From the NCBI GenBank assembly GCA_900543695.1, contig UQSG01000007.1, positions 27,024 through 91,023 on the forward strand: DNA of 64,000 bases. Direction: 5' to 3'. Each line of letters opens with the position of its first letter. Positions within the stretch are counted from its first letter, which is position 1. Made by a program: the position numbers and the translations under genes. Of this stretch, positions 43,943 through 53,984 are shown one piece after another. The notes beneath the pieces are model-generated. The model was not told the DNA's origin and made no database searches. It saw nothing but the letters and a program-made list of their open reading frames with translations. This stretch comes from an uncultured Clostridium sp. (GTDB taxonomy: Bacteria > Bacillota > Clostridia > UBA1212 > UBA1255).

Positions 43943-46163
43943 TTTCCAGCATCCGTCTCAGACCGGTAAAACGCAGCTGCTGCCGGTCGTTTTCCGCCAT
44001 AAATTGAATCTGCTCCTTTGTTCCGACGATGACAACCATTTTTCTGGCTCTTGTGATCGCGGTATAAAGAATATTTCGCGTCATGAGCATGGAAGGAGTT
44101 CCCGCCAGCGCGATCACGCAGTACGGAAATTCGCTTCCCTGGCTTTTATGTACCGTAATCGCGTAGCAATGCTCAAGCTGTCCAAGCTCGCTGAAGCTGT
44201 ACGCAGCGAAGCGGCCGTCGTCAAAAAGAATCGTAATTTCTCTGGATTTTTCATGAATCTGCGCAATTTCTCCCATTTCCCCGTTGAAAATTCCTTCGCC
44301 TTCCTCTTCCGGACAATCGTTCCGGTGCCATTTGATCTTGTAGTTGTTTTTGATCTGCATAATACGGTCTCCCTCGCGGTATACCGTATTGTTTATGAAA
44401 AATTCACGTTTGTACGATTCCGGCGGATTCAGCGTTCCCTGAAGCAGCTCGTTCATATGAAGCGCTCCGCAGCTCCCCTTTTTGGCGGGGATCAGAACCT
44501 GTATGTCGCGAAGCGGATCAATTCCGTATGCATTAGGCAGTCGTTTGGCGCACAGCTCCACAACGGTCTCGGCGCAGCTTTGCAGATCGGCGCATTTGAT
44601 AAGAAAAAAATCGCCGTTTTTGCGGTTAAATTCCGGCATTTGTCCGTGATTGATCTGATGTGCGTTCCATGCAATCAGGCTCTGGCTGTTCTGCCGATAG
44701 ATCTGCGAAAGCGTAACGGTTGGAAACAGGCCGGAGGAGAGGATATCCCTGAGTACGTTTCCCGGACCTACGGAAGGAAGCTGATCCTTATCTCCTACCA
44801 GAATCAGCTGAATGCGGTCCGGAAGCGCTTTCAGCAGATGATACATCAGAAGCGTGTCTACCATGGAAAGCTCGTCGATGATCAGCACGTCAGCCTCGAT
44901 GGGGTTGCGCTCGTCTCTTTTGAAGGTCAGCTCCGTATCGTCATCCGCATCATCCCCCGAAAATTCAAGCAGACGATGAATCGTCTTGGCCTGTATGCCG
45001 CAGGCTTCCGTCATCCGCTTGGCCGCTCTGCCGGTCGGAGCGGCAAGGAGACATCTTTTATTGCAGGAGGAAAGGAAGGAAACCAGCGCACGAATAATTG
45101 TCGTTTTTCCGGTCCCCGGCCCTCCGGTGATGACCGTAACGCCGTTTTCCCCGGCAATCCTGACGGCCTTTGTCTGATCCTCGTTCAGAACGCAGCCCGT
45201 AACGCTGGCAAACTGCCGAAGACTGATTTCAAAATTTTTTTCATCAAGCGGATACCGCTCACCGCGCAGAAAGCGTAAGCGCTTCGCAATAAACTGCTCG
45301 CAATGATAAAGATAGGACAGATATACGACGCGTCCGCCTGCCTCGTCCATTTGTATTTCAACCCTTGACAGAAGCGCGAGCGCCTCAATTTCAGAGGTGA
45401 TTTTTTCCTTTTCAATCTGTAAAAGCGCGGCGCATTCGTGTTCCAGGATTTCTATGGGGATGCAGACATGCCCGTACTGCATTCCCTGTTTCAGACAGTG
45501 CAGGACGCCGGCGCGGATTCTGCTTTCCGAATCATATGGCAGCCCCATCGCCCGGCCGATCCGGTCTGCCGTTTTAAACCCGACTTCCGGCAGATCCCCA
45601 ATCATGATATAGGGATTCTCTTTTATCATTTCGACGGCATTTTCGCCGTATTTTTGATATGCCTTCACGGCAAGCCTTGTTCCGGCTTCATACTTGCTGA
45701 AAAACATAACAATATCGCTCATGCGGAAATGCTCCTGAAACGCAGTCCCAATCCGCATTGCCTTATTGTGGGTAATCCCTTTCAATTCGGCAAGCTTTTC
45801 CGGATGCTTCAATATCGTTTCATACGTTTCAGCTCCGAATGCGCTTACGATCAGATGGGCGGTCGCATTTCCGACACCCTCGATCAGTCCCGAAGAGAGA
45901 AATGCTTCCATATCGTCCGGATCCCGCGGAAATTCCTTTTCAAAGGAAACAGCGGAAAATTGATCGCCGTAGACGTCATGCGTTACCCAGCTTCCTTCCA
46001 GTACGACCGTCTCGCCCACCTGGACAAACGGCAGCGTGCCTTTCACGGTAACGATTTCGTCCGCCGTTTCAAGCTCGCAGATTTTAAAGCCGCTTTCCTC
46101 ATTTTCAAATATGATCTCCGTAACGATCCCTTTTATTTTACAAACGGATCCTCCCGCAGTCAT
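43926..46163 (-). CDS. recD2: RecD2-type 5'-3' DNA helicase
   Basis: 745 residues. SF1B helicase of the RecD2 group, not bound to RecBC. N-terminal OB region (CKIKGIVTEIIFENEESGFKI), helix-hairpin-helix repeats (GLIEGVGNATAHLIV, LKGITHNKAMRIG, LPEVGFKTADRIG), Walker A GGPGTGKTTIIRAL, DELSMVD, VGDKDQLPSVGPG and the C-terminal VHKSQGSEFPYCV. ATG 46163 matches the family start; GGAGGAG lies upstream at a longer distance than usual, so the start is moderately certain. RecD2 guards against fork and recombination errors. Confidence 0.92.
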   Translation of the reverse strand: MTAGGSVCKIKGIVTEIIFENEESGFKICELETADEIVTVKGTLPFVQVGETVVLEGSWVTHDVYGDQFSAVSFEKEFPRDPDDMEAFLSSGLIEGVGNATAHLIVSAFGAETYETILKHPEKLAELKGITHNKAMRIGTAFQEHFRMSDIVMFFSKYEAGTRLAVKAYQKYGENAVEMIKENPYIMIGDLPEVGFKTADRIGRAMGLPYDSESRIRAGVLHCLKQGMQYGHVCIPIEILEHECAALLQIEKEKITSEIEALALLSRVEIQMDEAGGRVVYLSYLYHCEQFIAKRLRFLRGERYPLDEKNFEISLRQFASVTGCVLNEDQTKAVRIAGENGVTVITGGPGTGKTTIIRALVSFLSSCNKRCLLAAPTGRAAKRMTEACGIQAKTIHRLLEFSGDDADDDTELTFKRDERNPIEADVLIIDELSMVDTLLMYHLLKALPDRIQLILVGDKDQLPSVGPGNVLRDILSSGLFPTVTLSQIYRQNSQSLIAWNAHQINHGQMPEFNRKNGDFFLIKCADLQSCAETVVELCAKRLPNAYGIDPLRDIQVLIPAKKGSCGALHMNELLQGTLNPPESYKREFFINNTVYREGDRIMQIKNNYKIKWHRNDCPEEEGEGIFNGEMGEIAQIHEKSREITILFDDGRFAAYSFSELGQLEHCYAITVHKSQGSEFPYCVIALAGTPSMLMTRNILYTAITRARKMVVIVGTKEQIQFMAENDRQQLRFTGLRRMLENDADS

Positions 46164-46191
46164 AAAATCATTTCCGCTCCTCCCCAGGCAT

Positions 46192-46225
46192 AAAAGCGCC
46201 GTGTAGCACCACGCCTTTGCGGCGC
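46192..46225 (-). terminator. Probable terminator of ftsH
   Basis: GCGCCG (46196-46201) with CGGCGC (46220-46225), 18-base loop, followed on the minus strand by TTTTA. Lies between ftsH and recD2. Confidence 0.45.
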
Positions 46226-46328
46226 ATAGAATATACCGTGCCAAACAGCAGAAAGGATCGCTTGCTTATGGATATTGCTTACATCATTGTCATTCTGATC
46301 ATGGAAACAATCATGCATGTCTTGCTGT

Positions 46329-48140
46329 TTATTCATTCATAAGCGCTTCGAATTCTTCGCCTTCGATCCGTTCCTTTTCCAGGAGAGCACGTGCGATCCG
46401 GTTCAGCTTGTCGATATTATCCGTCAGAACCGCCTTTACTTGCGCATACGCATGGTCTATGATAGTTTTCACTTCTCTGTCAATCTGTGCCGCGGTTTCT
46501 TCGCTGTACGTCCGCGTATGACCGTAATCCTTTCCGATAAATACCTCGTTGCTGTCGTTATCGAACACAAGATTTCCGATGTTCTCGCTCATGCCGTATT
46601 TCGCGACCATATTGTGTGCCACGGTATTGGCACGCTTCAAATCGGAAGAGGCCCCGGTGCTGACCTCATTCAGGACAAGGTCCTCCGCCGCTTTTCCGCC
46701 AAGGCAGATCATGATTTCCTCATTGAGCTGCGAACGCGTCATATAAGAAGTATCCTCTTCGGGACGATGCGCCGTATAACCGCCGGCGCCGCCTGCAGGG
46801 ATGATCGAAATCCGATCCACTTTCTCCGTACTGGAAAGAAGCTTTACCGCAATTGCGTGTCCGACCTCGTGAAGCGCCGTAAGCCACTTATCCTTTTCCG
46901 TCATCACACGGCTTTTTTTCTCAGGACCGACAATGACGCGGAAGGTTGCCTCCTTGATCTGCTGCGGCCCGATCGCTTCCTGACGATCCCGGGCGGCAAG
47001 CAGCGCCGCTTCATTCAGAAGATTTTCCAGATCCGCCGCGGTAAAGCCGGACGTAATCTTGGCAACATCCGAAAGATTCACACTTTCCTGCAGCGGTTTA
47101 TTTTTAGCATGCACCTTCAAAATCTCTTCTCTTGCTTTGATATCGGGATAGCCGACTACGATTTTTCTGTCAAAGCGGCCCGGCCGCGTAAGCGCCGGAT
47201 CCAAAATATCCGGCCGGTTGGTCGCTGCAATTACGATCACGCCCTCATTCATTCCGAAGCCGTCCATTTCCACCAGCAGCTGGTTCAGCGTCTGTTCCCG
47301 TTCGTCATGGCCGCCGCCAAGTCCCGCGCCGCGATGCCTGCCCACCGCATCGATTTCATCAATAAATACGATACAAGGAGAATTTTTCTTCGCCTGTTCG
47401 AAAAGGTCGCGGACTCTTGAGGCTCCGACACCGACATACATTTCCACAAAATCCGATCCGCTGATTGAGAAAAACGGCACGCCCGCTTCTCCGGCAACGG
47501 CTTTTGCAAGATACGTTTTGCCCGTTCCCGGAGGGCCCACCATCAGCACGCCCTTCGGAATCCTTGCGCCAAGCATGGAATACCTTTTAGGATTCTTCAG
47601 GAACGAGACGAGCTCCATCATCTCTTCCTTCTCTTCTTCCGCCCCCGCTACGTCGGCAAAGGTGATTTTGCTTGTAGTGTAAAGACGCGCCCTGCTTTTT
47701 CCGAAATTCATGACCTTTCCGCCGCCGCCCTGGCCCTGTCCGAGCATGACGTACATAAATATGAAAAAGAGCACCACAAGGAGAATATACGGCAGAATCG
47801 ATACAATGAACGGAATTTTCTTGACCACAGCCTTATATTCGATCGTACTTCCGTTTTGCAGCTCGCTGAGCATCATCTGATCGAAATTTTCATACGATTT
47901 GATGTTCAGCATATACTTTCCGGCTTTCATTTCCTGATCGGAGCTGCTGGTTTCCTTAAGCACCACGGTGGCGGTATTGTCCTCCAGATCAACCTTCTCT
48001 ATGTTATCGGCATTCAGCTCGCGCATAAATTCCGTGTATGTTATTTCAGGCGGATTAATCAGGCTCGTAATCACCAGGCCGAAAAGCACAATGATTCCGA
48101 CGATCACCAGATATGGTGAAATACTTTTCAATAATTTCAA
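46329..48140 (-). CDS. ftsH: ATP-dependent zinc metalloprotease FtsH
   Basis: 603 residues. Membrane-bound quality-control protease: transmembrane helices at about 9-29 and 111-131, AAA domain with GPPGTGKT (202-209), FIDEIDAVG and second-region homology ATNRPDILDPALTRPGRFDR, then the M41 protease with HEVGH (424-428). Starts with TTG 48140, eight bases after AGGAGG that begins in the hpt stop. Last gene of tilS-hpt-ftsH, an order conserved widely in Bacillota. Confidence 0.96.
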   Translation of the reverse strand: MKLLKSISPYLVIVGIIVLFGLVITSLINPPEITYTEFMRELNADNIEKVDLEDNTATVVLKETSSSDQEMKAGKYMLNIKSYENFDQMMLSELQNGSTIEYKAVVKKIPFIVSILPYILLVVLFFIFMYVMLGQGQGGGGKVMNFGKSRARLYTTSKITFADVAGAEEEKEEMMELVSFLKNPKRYSMLGARIPKGVLMVGPPGTGKTYLAKAVAGEAGVPFFSISGSDFVEMYVGVGASRVRDLFEQAKKNSPCIVFIDEIDAVGRHRGAGLGGGHDEREQTLNQLLVEMDGFGMNEGVIVIAATNRPDILDPALTRPGRFDRKIVVGYPDIKAREEILKVHAKNKPLQESVNLSDVAKITSGFTAADLENLLNEAALLAARDRQEAIGPQQIKEATFRVIVGPEKKSRVMTEKDKWLTALHEVGHAIAVKLLSSTEKVDRISIIPAGGAGGYTAHRPEEDTSYMTRSQLNEEIMICLGGKAAEDLVLNEVSTGASSDLKRANTVAHNMVAKYGMSENIGNLVFDNDSNEVFIGKDYGHTRTYSEETAAQIDREVKTIIDHAYAQVKAVLTDNIDKLNRIARALLEKERIEGEEFEALMNE

Positions 48141-48154
48141 GAGGGCGTCCTCCT

Positions 48155-48703
48155 TTACTTTCTGTAAATTTTTTCGTCCAGGACATACAGATCCGGCAGA
48201 TTGCGCAAAATTCCGTTATAATCCAATCCGTAGCCTACGACATATTCATCAGGTACAGTTATTCCCGTATACTCGGCTTTTAAATCAACTTTCCTCTTTG
48301 ACGGCTTGTCAAACGCCGTGCAGAGCCGGACGCTCAGCGGATTTCTGGCAGAGAGCAGCTCTTTCAGATAAGCAAGCGTCAGCCCCGTATCTATAATATC
48401 TTCTACAATGATGACGTGCTTCCCGCTGAGCGGCACGTCCACATCCTTGATCAGCTGGACGATTCCGGAGGATTTTGTAGAAGATCCGTAACTCGAAACA
48501 GCGATAAAATCCATTTCCACAGGAATCCGGATTTCTCGAACCAAATCCGCCAGAAACATAAAGCCGCCTTTCAGAACGCCGATTAAAAACAATTCCTTTC
48601 CCCGGTAATCATTCGTAATACGGGCGCCCAAATCCATGACCATGCTCCGGATTTTTTCCCGCGGAACCAGAACTCTGCCCAAGTATTCTTCTATTTCTTT
48701 CAT
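48155..48703 (-). CDS. hpt: Hypoxanthine phosphoribosyltransferase
   Basis: 182 residues. Purine salvage: makes IMP or GMP from the free base and PRPP. Visible: LIGVLKGGFMFLADL, SSYGSSTKSSG flexible loop, PRPP motif VIIVEDIIDTGLTL and the base-binding VVGYGLDYNGILRNLPDL. Its ATG overlaps the tilS stop. Confidence 0.96.
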   Translation of the reverse strand: MKEIEEYLGRVLVPREKIRSMVMDLGARITNDYRGKELFLIGVLKGGFMFLADLVREIRIPVEMDFIAVSSYGSSTKSSGIVQLIKDVDVPLSGKHVIIVEDIIDTGLTLAYLKELLSARNPLSVRLCTAFDKPSKRKVDLKAEYTGITVPDEYVVGYGLDYNGILRNLPDLYVLDEKIYRK

Positions 48704-50139
48704 CCGTTAACCTCCGTCTGAGCAATATGTTTTAATATTATAACACGAGTTGTATTTTTATCAATAGGGGCCAGCGCGCTTCTTCGCATTCCCGGAATCC
48801 ATAAAATTTCACTTCCGATCGCCGCGACGGGGAGAAACTCCCGTTCCGTTTTTCCGACCTTCCGATCGATCAGAAATTTTCTGAGACTTTTCCCGCCCGG
48901 CGCGCCAAAAGGAATAAAGTGGTCTCCCTGGCGGCAGGTGCGAAACTGAATCTGAAAGTCCGATCCAAACGCCCGGCGCAGAGCGTCCGCATCAAAAATC
49001 GCCTGTTCGCCGTCTCCGTCCACCGCGAAGCGCAGCGCCTCCCCCGCAGGCAAGCATCTTTCTTCCCATGTAAAGCGGCCGCAGAATTCAGTCTGGCGCA
49101 TATCGTGCTCCAGACAGGTTCTGTGCGTAAATGCCAGCGTTCCGTATTCTGTTACGCAGAGAATTCCCTGCGGCAGCTCGAGGATTCGGCCCGGACGGCT
49201 CTGCTCCGCAGCCTTGCAGACGCGTTCAATCATAGCGGAATAAATTCCCGAAAAGCCGGGATAGAGAAGCTTGCCGTCCCGATCTGAAATCCTGCTCAAA
49301 ATAAGACGTACCAGGCGCCTCTGCAGCGCTCCATGCAGATTTTTATATTGTTCCCGGTCCAGAAGAATCCTTTTATAAGGAGCGGAGACTTCGCGGCAGC
49401 AGTCGGAAAATGCGGTCTCAGCCAAAGTATTCAGATAATCGCTGTCGAGCGCCGCGATTTTGGACAAGCACAGGAGCCGCTCCTCGAAGCTTTCCCCGAA
49501 AACGTTTTTTAAATACGGCAGGATTTCGTTCCGAATTTTATTTCGCGTATATGTGTTATCTGCATTCGTGCTGTCGAAGACCGGGGTAATGCCATGATAA
49601 GCGCAAACGGCTTCCGTTTCTTTTCTCGACAGATCCAATATGGGCCTGATAATAATATCTTTTTGATATTCGATACCTCTTAGCCCATCGATGGAGGCGC
49701 CGCGTGCAATATTGTGCAGGACCGTTTCAATCCGGTCCTCCCGGTTGTGCGCCGTAGCGATCAGCGCGCCGTTTGTGCGCGCGGCGGCCGTTCTCAGAAA
49801 ATCGTATCGGAGGATTCTTGCGGCTTCCTCGATCCCGATCGCATGCTCTTCAGCATAGGCGGGAACGTTCCCCTCGCCCGAGAGAAAGGGCACCCGCAGG
49901 GCTTCTGCAAGCGTCTGCGTAAAACGCAGATCCCGTTCGGCTTCCGCGCCTCGGATTTTATGATTAAAATGAGCGCAGATCAGTCGATTGCTCCCGCAGT
50001 ATTCAAGCAGGAGCAGAAGCATGCAAACGGAATCGGCACCGCCGGAAACTGCTGCTACGACCGTTTGCGAATCGTTTTCTGAAAGCCCGCATTTCCGCGC
50101 GGCGCATTCCGCAAATTTTTGATAAATATCAGAATACAT
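48700..50139 (-). CDS. tilS: tRNA(Ile)-lysidine synthetase
   Basis: 479 residues. Converts C34 of tRNA-Ile(CAU) to lysidine, an essential step for reading AUA. PP-loop AVSGGADSVCMLLL (Ser32-Ser37), HFNHKIRGAEAERDLRF, ATAHNREDRIETVL, then a C-terminal TilS domain with GDHFIPFGAPGGKSLRKFLID. Two bases separate it from dnaB, so it belongs to the same transcript. Confidence 0.94.
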   Translation of the reverse strand: MYSDIYQKFAECAARKCGLSENDSQTVVAAVSGGADSVCMLLLLLEYCGSNRLICAHFNHKIRGAEAERDLRFTQTLAEALRVPFLSGEGNVPAYAEEHAIGIEEAARILRYDFLRTAAARTNGALIATAHNREDRIETVLHNIARGASIDGLRGIEYQKDIIIRPILDLSRKETEAVCAYHGITPVFDSTNADNTYTRNKIRNEILPYLKNVFGESFEERLLCLSKIAALDSDYLNTLAETAFSDCCREVSAPYKRILLDREQYKNLHGALQRRLVRLILSRISDRDGKLLYPGFSGIYSAMIERVCKAAEQSRPGRILELPQGILCVTEYGTLAFTHRTCLEHDMRQTEFCGRFTWEERCLPAGEALRFAVDGDGEQAIFDADALRRAFGSDFQIQFRTCRQGDHFIPFGAPGGKSLRKFLIDRKVGKTEREFLPVAAIGSEILWIPGMRRSALAPIDKNTTRVIILKHIAQTEVNG

Positions 50140-50141
50140 CT

Positions 50142-51464
50142 TTACTGATTTCCCATAAAGGCAACGTTGCGGAACGCCATTCGCGTCGGTTCATAGGCAA
50201 GCTGAACGGTCCCGGTTGCACCGTTCCGGTGTTTTCCGATGATCACTTCCGCAATGTTTTTAAATTGCGAATCTTTGTTATAATAGTCGTCTCTGTACAA
50301 AAACAGCACGATATCCGCATCCTGCTCGATCGCGCCGGATTCTCTCAGATCACTCAGCATCGGCCGCTTATCCGCGCGCTTTTCAACCTCTCGGCTCAGC
50401 TGCGAGCCAACGACGACAGGAACACCGAGCTCGCGCGCCATAACCTTCAAGGATCTCGAAATATCGGAAACCTCATTAACTCTGCTGTCCGAATACCCTC
50501 CGCTTTTCATGAGCTGCAAATAGTCTACGATGACAAGCCGGATCCCCTTTTCCAGCTTTAATTTCCTGCATTTTGCACGGATAGAAGTTACAGTCATATC
50601 GGTATTGTCGTCAAAATAAAGCGGAGCGTTTCCGAGCGTATCGAATATGCCTGCAAAATTATTCCAGTCGTCAGTGCTGAGCTTGCCGCTGCGCAGCTTT
50701 TCCGAGTCGATGTTTGCTTCGCTGCTGATGATCCTTTTTACAAGCTGCTCATTGGACATTTCCAGATTGAAAACGGCGACGGGAATATTTTTCCGGACGG
50801 CCGCATACTGCGCAAGGTTCAGCATAAACGCGGTCTTTCCCATGCCGGGCCTTGCGGCCACGAGCACAAGATCGGGGCTGTGCAGGCCGTAAAGGATTTT
50901 ATCAAGATCCAAAAAGCCTGTCGGAATTCCGGATACGTCCTTGCCCTGGGAAAGCTCCGAAATTTCTTCGTATACCTGCGGCAGGATATCCGATATTCGG
51001 GCGTAGGATTTGGAATTGCGTCCCTGCGAAATGTCAAATATCGTTTTTTCCGCCATTTCCAGCAGATCATTGACGTCGCCCTCGGGCGCATAGGAGGCCC
51101 TGGCGATATCGCCGCCGGCTTTGATCAGACGGCGCTGTGTCGCCTTATCCGAAACGATCGCTGCATATTGGAGCGCGTTTGACACAATCGGCACATCCTC
51201 TGTCAGCGATATGACATACTGCGGCCCGCCGGCCTTTGCAATTTCTCCGGAAGCGGTCAGCTCCTCCGTTACCGTGATGACGTCAATCGGCTTTGTCTGC
51301 ATAAATAGACGCACCATAGCCGAAAAAATCAAGCCGTGGTCTGCTCTGTAAAAGTCCTCCGGGCGCAGAATCTCCATAATATCAAGCATAACGCTCTGCT
51401 CTGTAAGAATCGCGCCCAGGACGGATTTCTCCGCATCTATGTTTTGGGGAGGAAGCATTTTCAT
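50142..51464 (-). CDS. dnaB: Replicative DNA helicase DnaB
   Basis: 440 residues. Hexameric 5'-3' fork helicase. N-terminal helical domain (MLPPQNIDAEKSVLGAIL), RecA-like ATPase with AARPGMGKTAFMLNLA, FNLEMSNEQLVKRI, LVIVDYLQLM and GSQLSREVEKR. No intein. Start at 51464 or two codons later; rplI ends 18 bases before. It follows rplI directly, the usual rplI-dnaB arrangement. Confidence 0.96.
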   Translation of the reverse strand: MKMLPPQNIDAEKSVLGAILTEQSVMLDIMEILRPEDFYRADHGLIFSAMVRLFMQTKPIDVITVTEELTASGEIAKAGGPQYVISLTEDVPIVSNALQYAAIVSDKATQRRLIKAGGDIARASYAPEGDVNDLLEMAEKTIFDISQGRNSKSYARISDILPQVYEEISELSQGKDVSGIPTGFLDLDKILYGLHSPDLVLVAARPGMGKTAFMLNLAQYAAVRKNIPVAVFNLEMSNEQLVKRIISSEANIDSEKLRSGKLSTDDWNNFAGIFDTLGNAPLYFDDNTDMTVTSIRAKCRKLKLEKGIRLVIVDYLQLMKSGGYSDSRVNEVSDISRSLKVMARELGVPVVVGSQLSREVEKRADKRPMLSDLRESGAIEQDADIVLFLYRDDYYNKDSQFKNIAEVIIGKHRNGATGTVQLAYEPTRMAFRNVAFMGNQ

Positions 51465-51481
51465 TGCCGCCCGCAGCCCCC

Positions 51482-51925
51482 TTATATCACAATATTTACA
51501 AGAATCGTGAAAGCGACGCCCGCGTGAATCCGAAGCTCTACACGGTGTTCTCCCGCCGTTTTGATAGGATCATGAAGAACGATTTTTTTCTTATCCACGT
51601 CAGCGCCGTACTGCTCTTTCAGAGCGTCGGCAATATCCTTTGCCGAAACGGCGCCGAACAGCTTTCCGCTCTCTCCGGCCTTGGCCTTGATCGTTACCGT
51701 TTTGTTTTCAAGCCGGGCAGCAAATTCCCTGGCCTGATCCAGAGCCCTCTGCTTTTTGTCCGCAGCCGCTTTTTGCTTGTTCTTTGCTTCGTTGACGTTT
51801 CCCGCGGTAGCTTCGATCGCCATTCCGCGCGGAATCAGATAATTCTTGGCATAGCCGTCGCTTGCATTTACGATATCGTCCTTTTTCCCCAGGCCATGAA
51901 CGTCCTGCTGCAGTATGATTTTCAT
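51482..51925 (-). CDS. rplI: 50S ribosomal protein L9
   Basis: 147 residues, standard. N-terminal beta domain MKIILQQDVHGLGKKDDIVNASDGYAKNYL region with the Gly-Lys signature, a long central helix rich in Ala/Lys/Gln, and a C-terminal rRNA-binding domain. GGAGGGG lies upstream of the ATG. Placed between gdpP and dnaB. Confidence 0.97.
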   Translation of the reverse strand: MKIILQQDVHGLGKKDDIVNASDGYAKNYLIPRGMAIEATAGNVNEAKNKQKAAADKKQRALDQAREFAARLENKTVTIKAKAGESGKLFGAVSAKDIADALKEQYGADVDKKKIVLHDPIKTAGEHRVELRIHAGVAFTILVNIVI

Positions 51926-51946
51926 ATGAACCCCTCCGTTGCCGCT

Positions 51947-53968
51947 TTATGCGTATAAATAATCCTTAATATTTTTGAGCAGCGCTCTTTCTGTCTCCTC
52001 CATGCTGGCGCCCCGGATCACGGCGGCGGCGGCCGTAAGATGTCCTCCGCCCCCCATTTCCCCCATAATAACCTGGACATTGATTTCGCCAAGGGAGCGT
52101 GCCGTAATTTTAACAGAACCGTCCTCCTGTTCAAACAGCACGAAGGAAGCCTCAATTCCCAGCACGTTCAGGAGCTGATCAGCTGCGATCGATATGACGA
52201 GATCACGGCTGCGCGTCTGATTTCTCGCTTTGCTGATGGAAATTTTCCCAAAAAAGATTCTTGCGTTCGACGTGACCTTCGTAATTTCCAAAAATGTCTC
52301 GAGATCCGGCTGCGTATATTTCCGGACCGATACGGTATCCACATTCTGTCCCCGCAGAAAAGAAGCCGCCGCAAACGTCCTGCGCCCGGTTTTAAAAACG
52401 AGATTTTTGGTGTCTACCAGGATTCCGGCATACATCGCCTCCGCTTCTACCTTTGGAATGGCAAGTCCCGGATGCATGTATTTCAGAATCTCAATCATCA
52501 GCTCGCTCGTGGAAGAGGCAGTAACCTCATTATAATCCAAAAGAGTATTTTTGATATACTCGGGCCCCCTCCGGTGGTGATCAATCACCGCAATTCGCTC
52601 TGCTCCTTCAAGCAGGCGCGGCACCTCGGTTCTCGAGGCATCAGATACGTCCACCACGACGATCAGCGTATTATCATCGCGGATCGCAAGCGCATAGCTG
52701 GTATTAATAAACACGTCGTCATATTCGGGATGTCTCTGGATTTCCTCCAGCATGACGCGAAGAAGCTCTTTCTGTTCCTTCAGAACAATTCTGGCGCGTT
52801 TGTTCAGTAAAGTAGCCGCCCGGTATACGGCCAGGCAGGCGCCCAGCGAGTCCATATCCGTGTCCGGAATGGAATGCCCCATTACTAATACTTTGGAGCT
52901 GGAAAGAATCAGATCCTTCAGCTGATTTGCCACGACGCGCGCTTTCACTTCATTGAGGCTCTCCAGCTCGACGTTTCCGGCTCCGTAGTACGAATCTGGC
53001 TTTCCTTTATACTTTACGACAGCCTGATCGCCGCCCCGGCTTGAGGCCGTCTCAATGGCCTGCGAAACCTTTTCGTCGTTTTGCACGACGGAATCCTCGT
53101 GCGTGGATATGCCGATGCTGAGCGTTAGCGGAATACTGTTTCCGACATTGATCTTTTTCGCTTCTGACAGAATGCTGAATTTGTCCTTAATCAGCTCGTT
53201 CAGAGACTCGTCCTCCATCACAATAAAATACCGATCGCGTACCATTTTTTTCGAGATGGCCTTCTTTCCCTTCAGCCATTTATCAATCAGCTTGGAAAGC
53301 TCTACTGCGATGCTGTTGATCACGATTTCTCCGTTTGTTTGGTAAATTTCCTCATAGCTGTCCAGCACGATCTCTCCTACCGCGATTCTCTGCCTGTTAT
53401 ACGTGTCCAGCAGCTGCTTTTCCGAAGTTTTATCAATCAGATACAGCATGACGGCATACCCGTCTCTGCTGCCTACAGAAGTATTCACAATGGAAACCAT
53501 CGTAATAAAGCAACGATCCCCAAGCATGATTTCAAAGGAAAGATCACAGTCAAGGAGTTCTATTTTGGGACGGATATGAAGGAGATAAATATTTTTCAAT
53601 TCCTGTATCATTTCGTTTCTGTCGCGGAAGAGCCCCGCAAACAGCTCGTTGCTCCAGATATAAGTTCCGGCATCCGAAAGAAATGCAAGCGGAAGGCTGA
53701 AATTCCGGATCGCCCCCGCTCCGGCATAAGCGTCCTTCCCGTTTAAATAGAAAGACAGAGCCTTTACCCTGTCCGCCGCCGCCTTTTTCTTAAAAAACAG
53801 GATCAACGCATTCAAAGTCACGATGAAAACGAAGCAGACCGCCGCCAGAATAAGGAAGCCGTAATTTTTGCGTCTCAGGAAATAATATGAAAAAACGACG
53901 AACAAAATCGACGCAAATACGATATTAATAACCGTCATATTCAATTTTTCTATAAATCTTTTTTTCAT
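51947..53968 (-). CDS. gdpP: Cyclic-di-AMP phosphodiesterase GdpP
   Basis: 673 residues. Two N-terminal transmembrane helices (around 12-30 and 37-55), a degenerate PAS region, a degenerate GGDEF domain (SRGGDQAVVKY), then DHH and DHHA1 domains: GHSIPDTDMDSLGA, VVVDVSDAS, VIDHHRRGP and GEMGGGGHLTAAAAVI. Hydrolyses c-di-AMP and so affects potassium balance and wall stress. ATG 53968 is chosen because GGAGA precedes it; a longer frame from 54019 crosses the terminator hairpin. It precedes rplI-dnaB, as in Bacillus. Confidence 0.95.
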   Translation of the reverse strand: MKKRFIEKLNMTVINIVFASILFVVFSYYFLRRKNYGFLILAAVCFVFIVTLNALILFFKKKAAADRVKALSFYLNGKDAYAGAGAIRNFSLPLAFLSDAGTYIWSNELFAGLFRDRNEMIQELKNIYLLHIRPKIELLDCDLSFEIMLGDRCFITMVSIVNTSVGSRDGYAVMLYLIDKTSEKQLLDTYNRQRIAVGEIVLDSYEEIYQTNGEIVINSIAVELSKLIDKWLKGKKAISKKMVRDRYFIVMEDESLNELIKDKFSILSEAKKINVGNSIPLTLSIGISTHEDSVVQNDEKVSQAIETASSRGGDQAVVKYKGKPDSYYGAGNVELESLNEVKARVVANQLKDLILSSSKVLVMGHSIPDTDMDSLGACLAVYRAATLLNKRARIVLKEQKELLRVMLEEIQRHPEYDDVFINTSYALAIRDDNTLIVVVDVSDASRTEVPRLLEGAERIAVIDHHRRGPEYIKNTLLDYNEVTASSTSELMIEILKYMHPGLAIPKVEAEAMYAGILVDTKNLVFKTGRRTFAAASFLRGQNVDTVSVRKYTQPDLETFLEITKVTSNARIFFGKISISKARNQTRSRDLVISIAADQLLNVLGIEASFVLFEQEDGSVKITARSLGEINVQVIMGEMGGGGHLTAAAAVIRGASMEETERALLKNIKDYLYA

Positions 53969-53984
53969 ACCATCTCCTGAAAGC

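Noticed and set aside
44004..45278. 424-codon plus-strand frame opposite recD2
   Set aside because: Antisense shadow of recD2, without a start signal.
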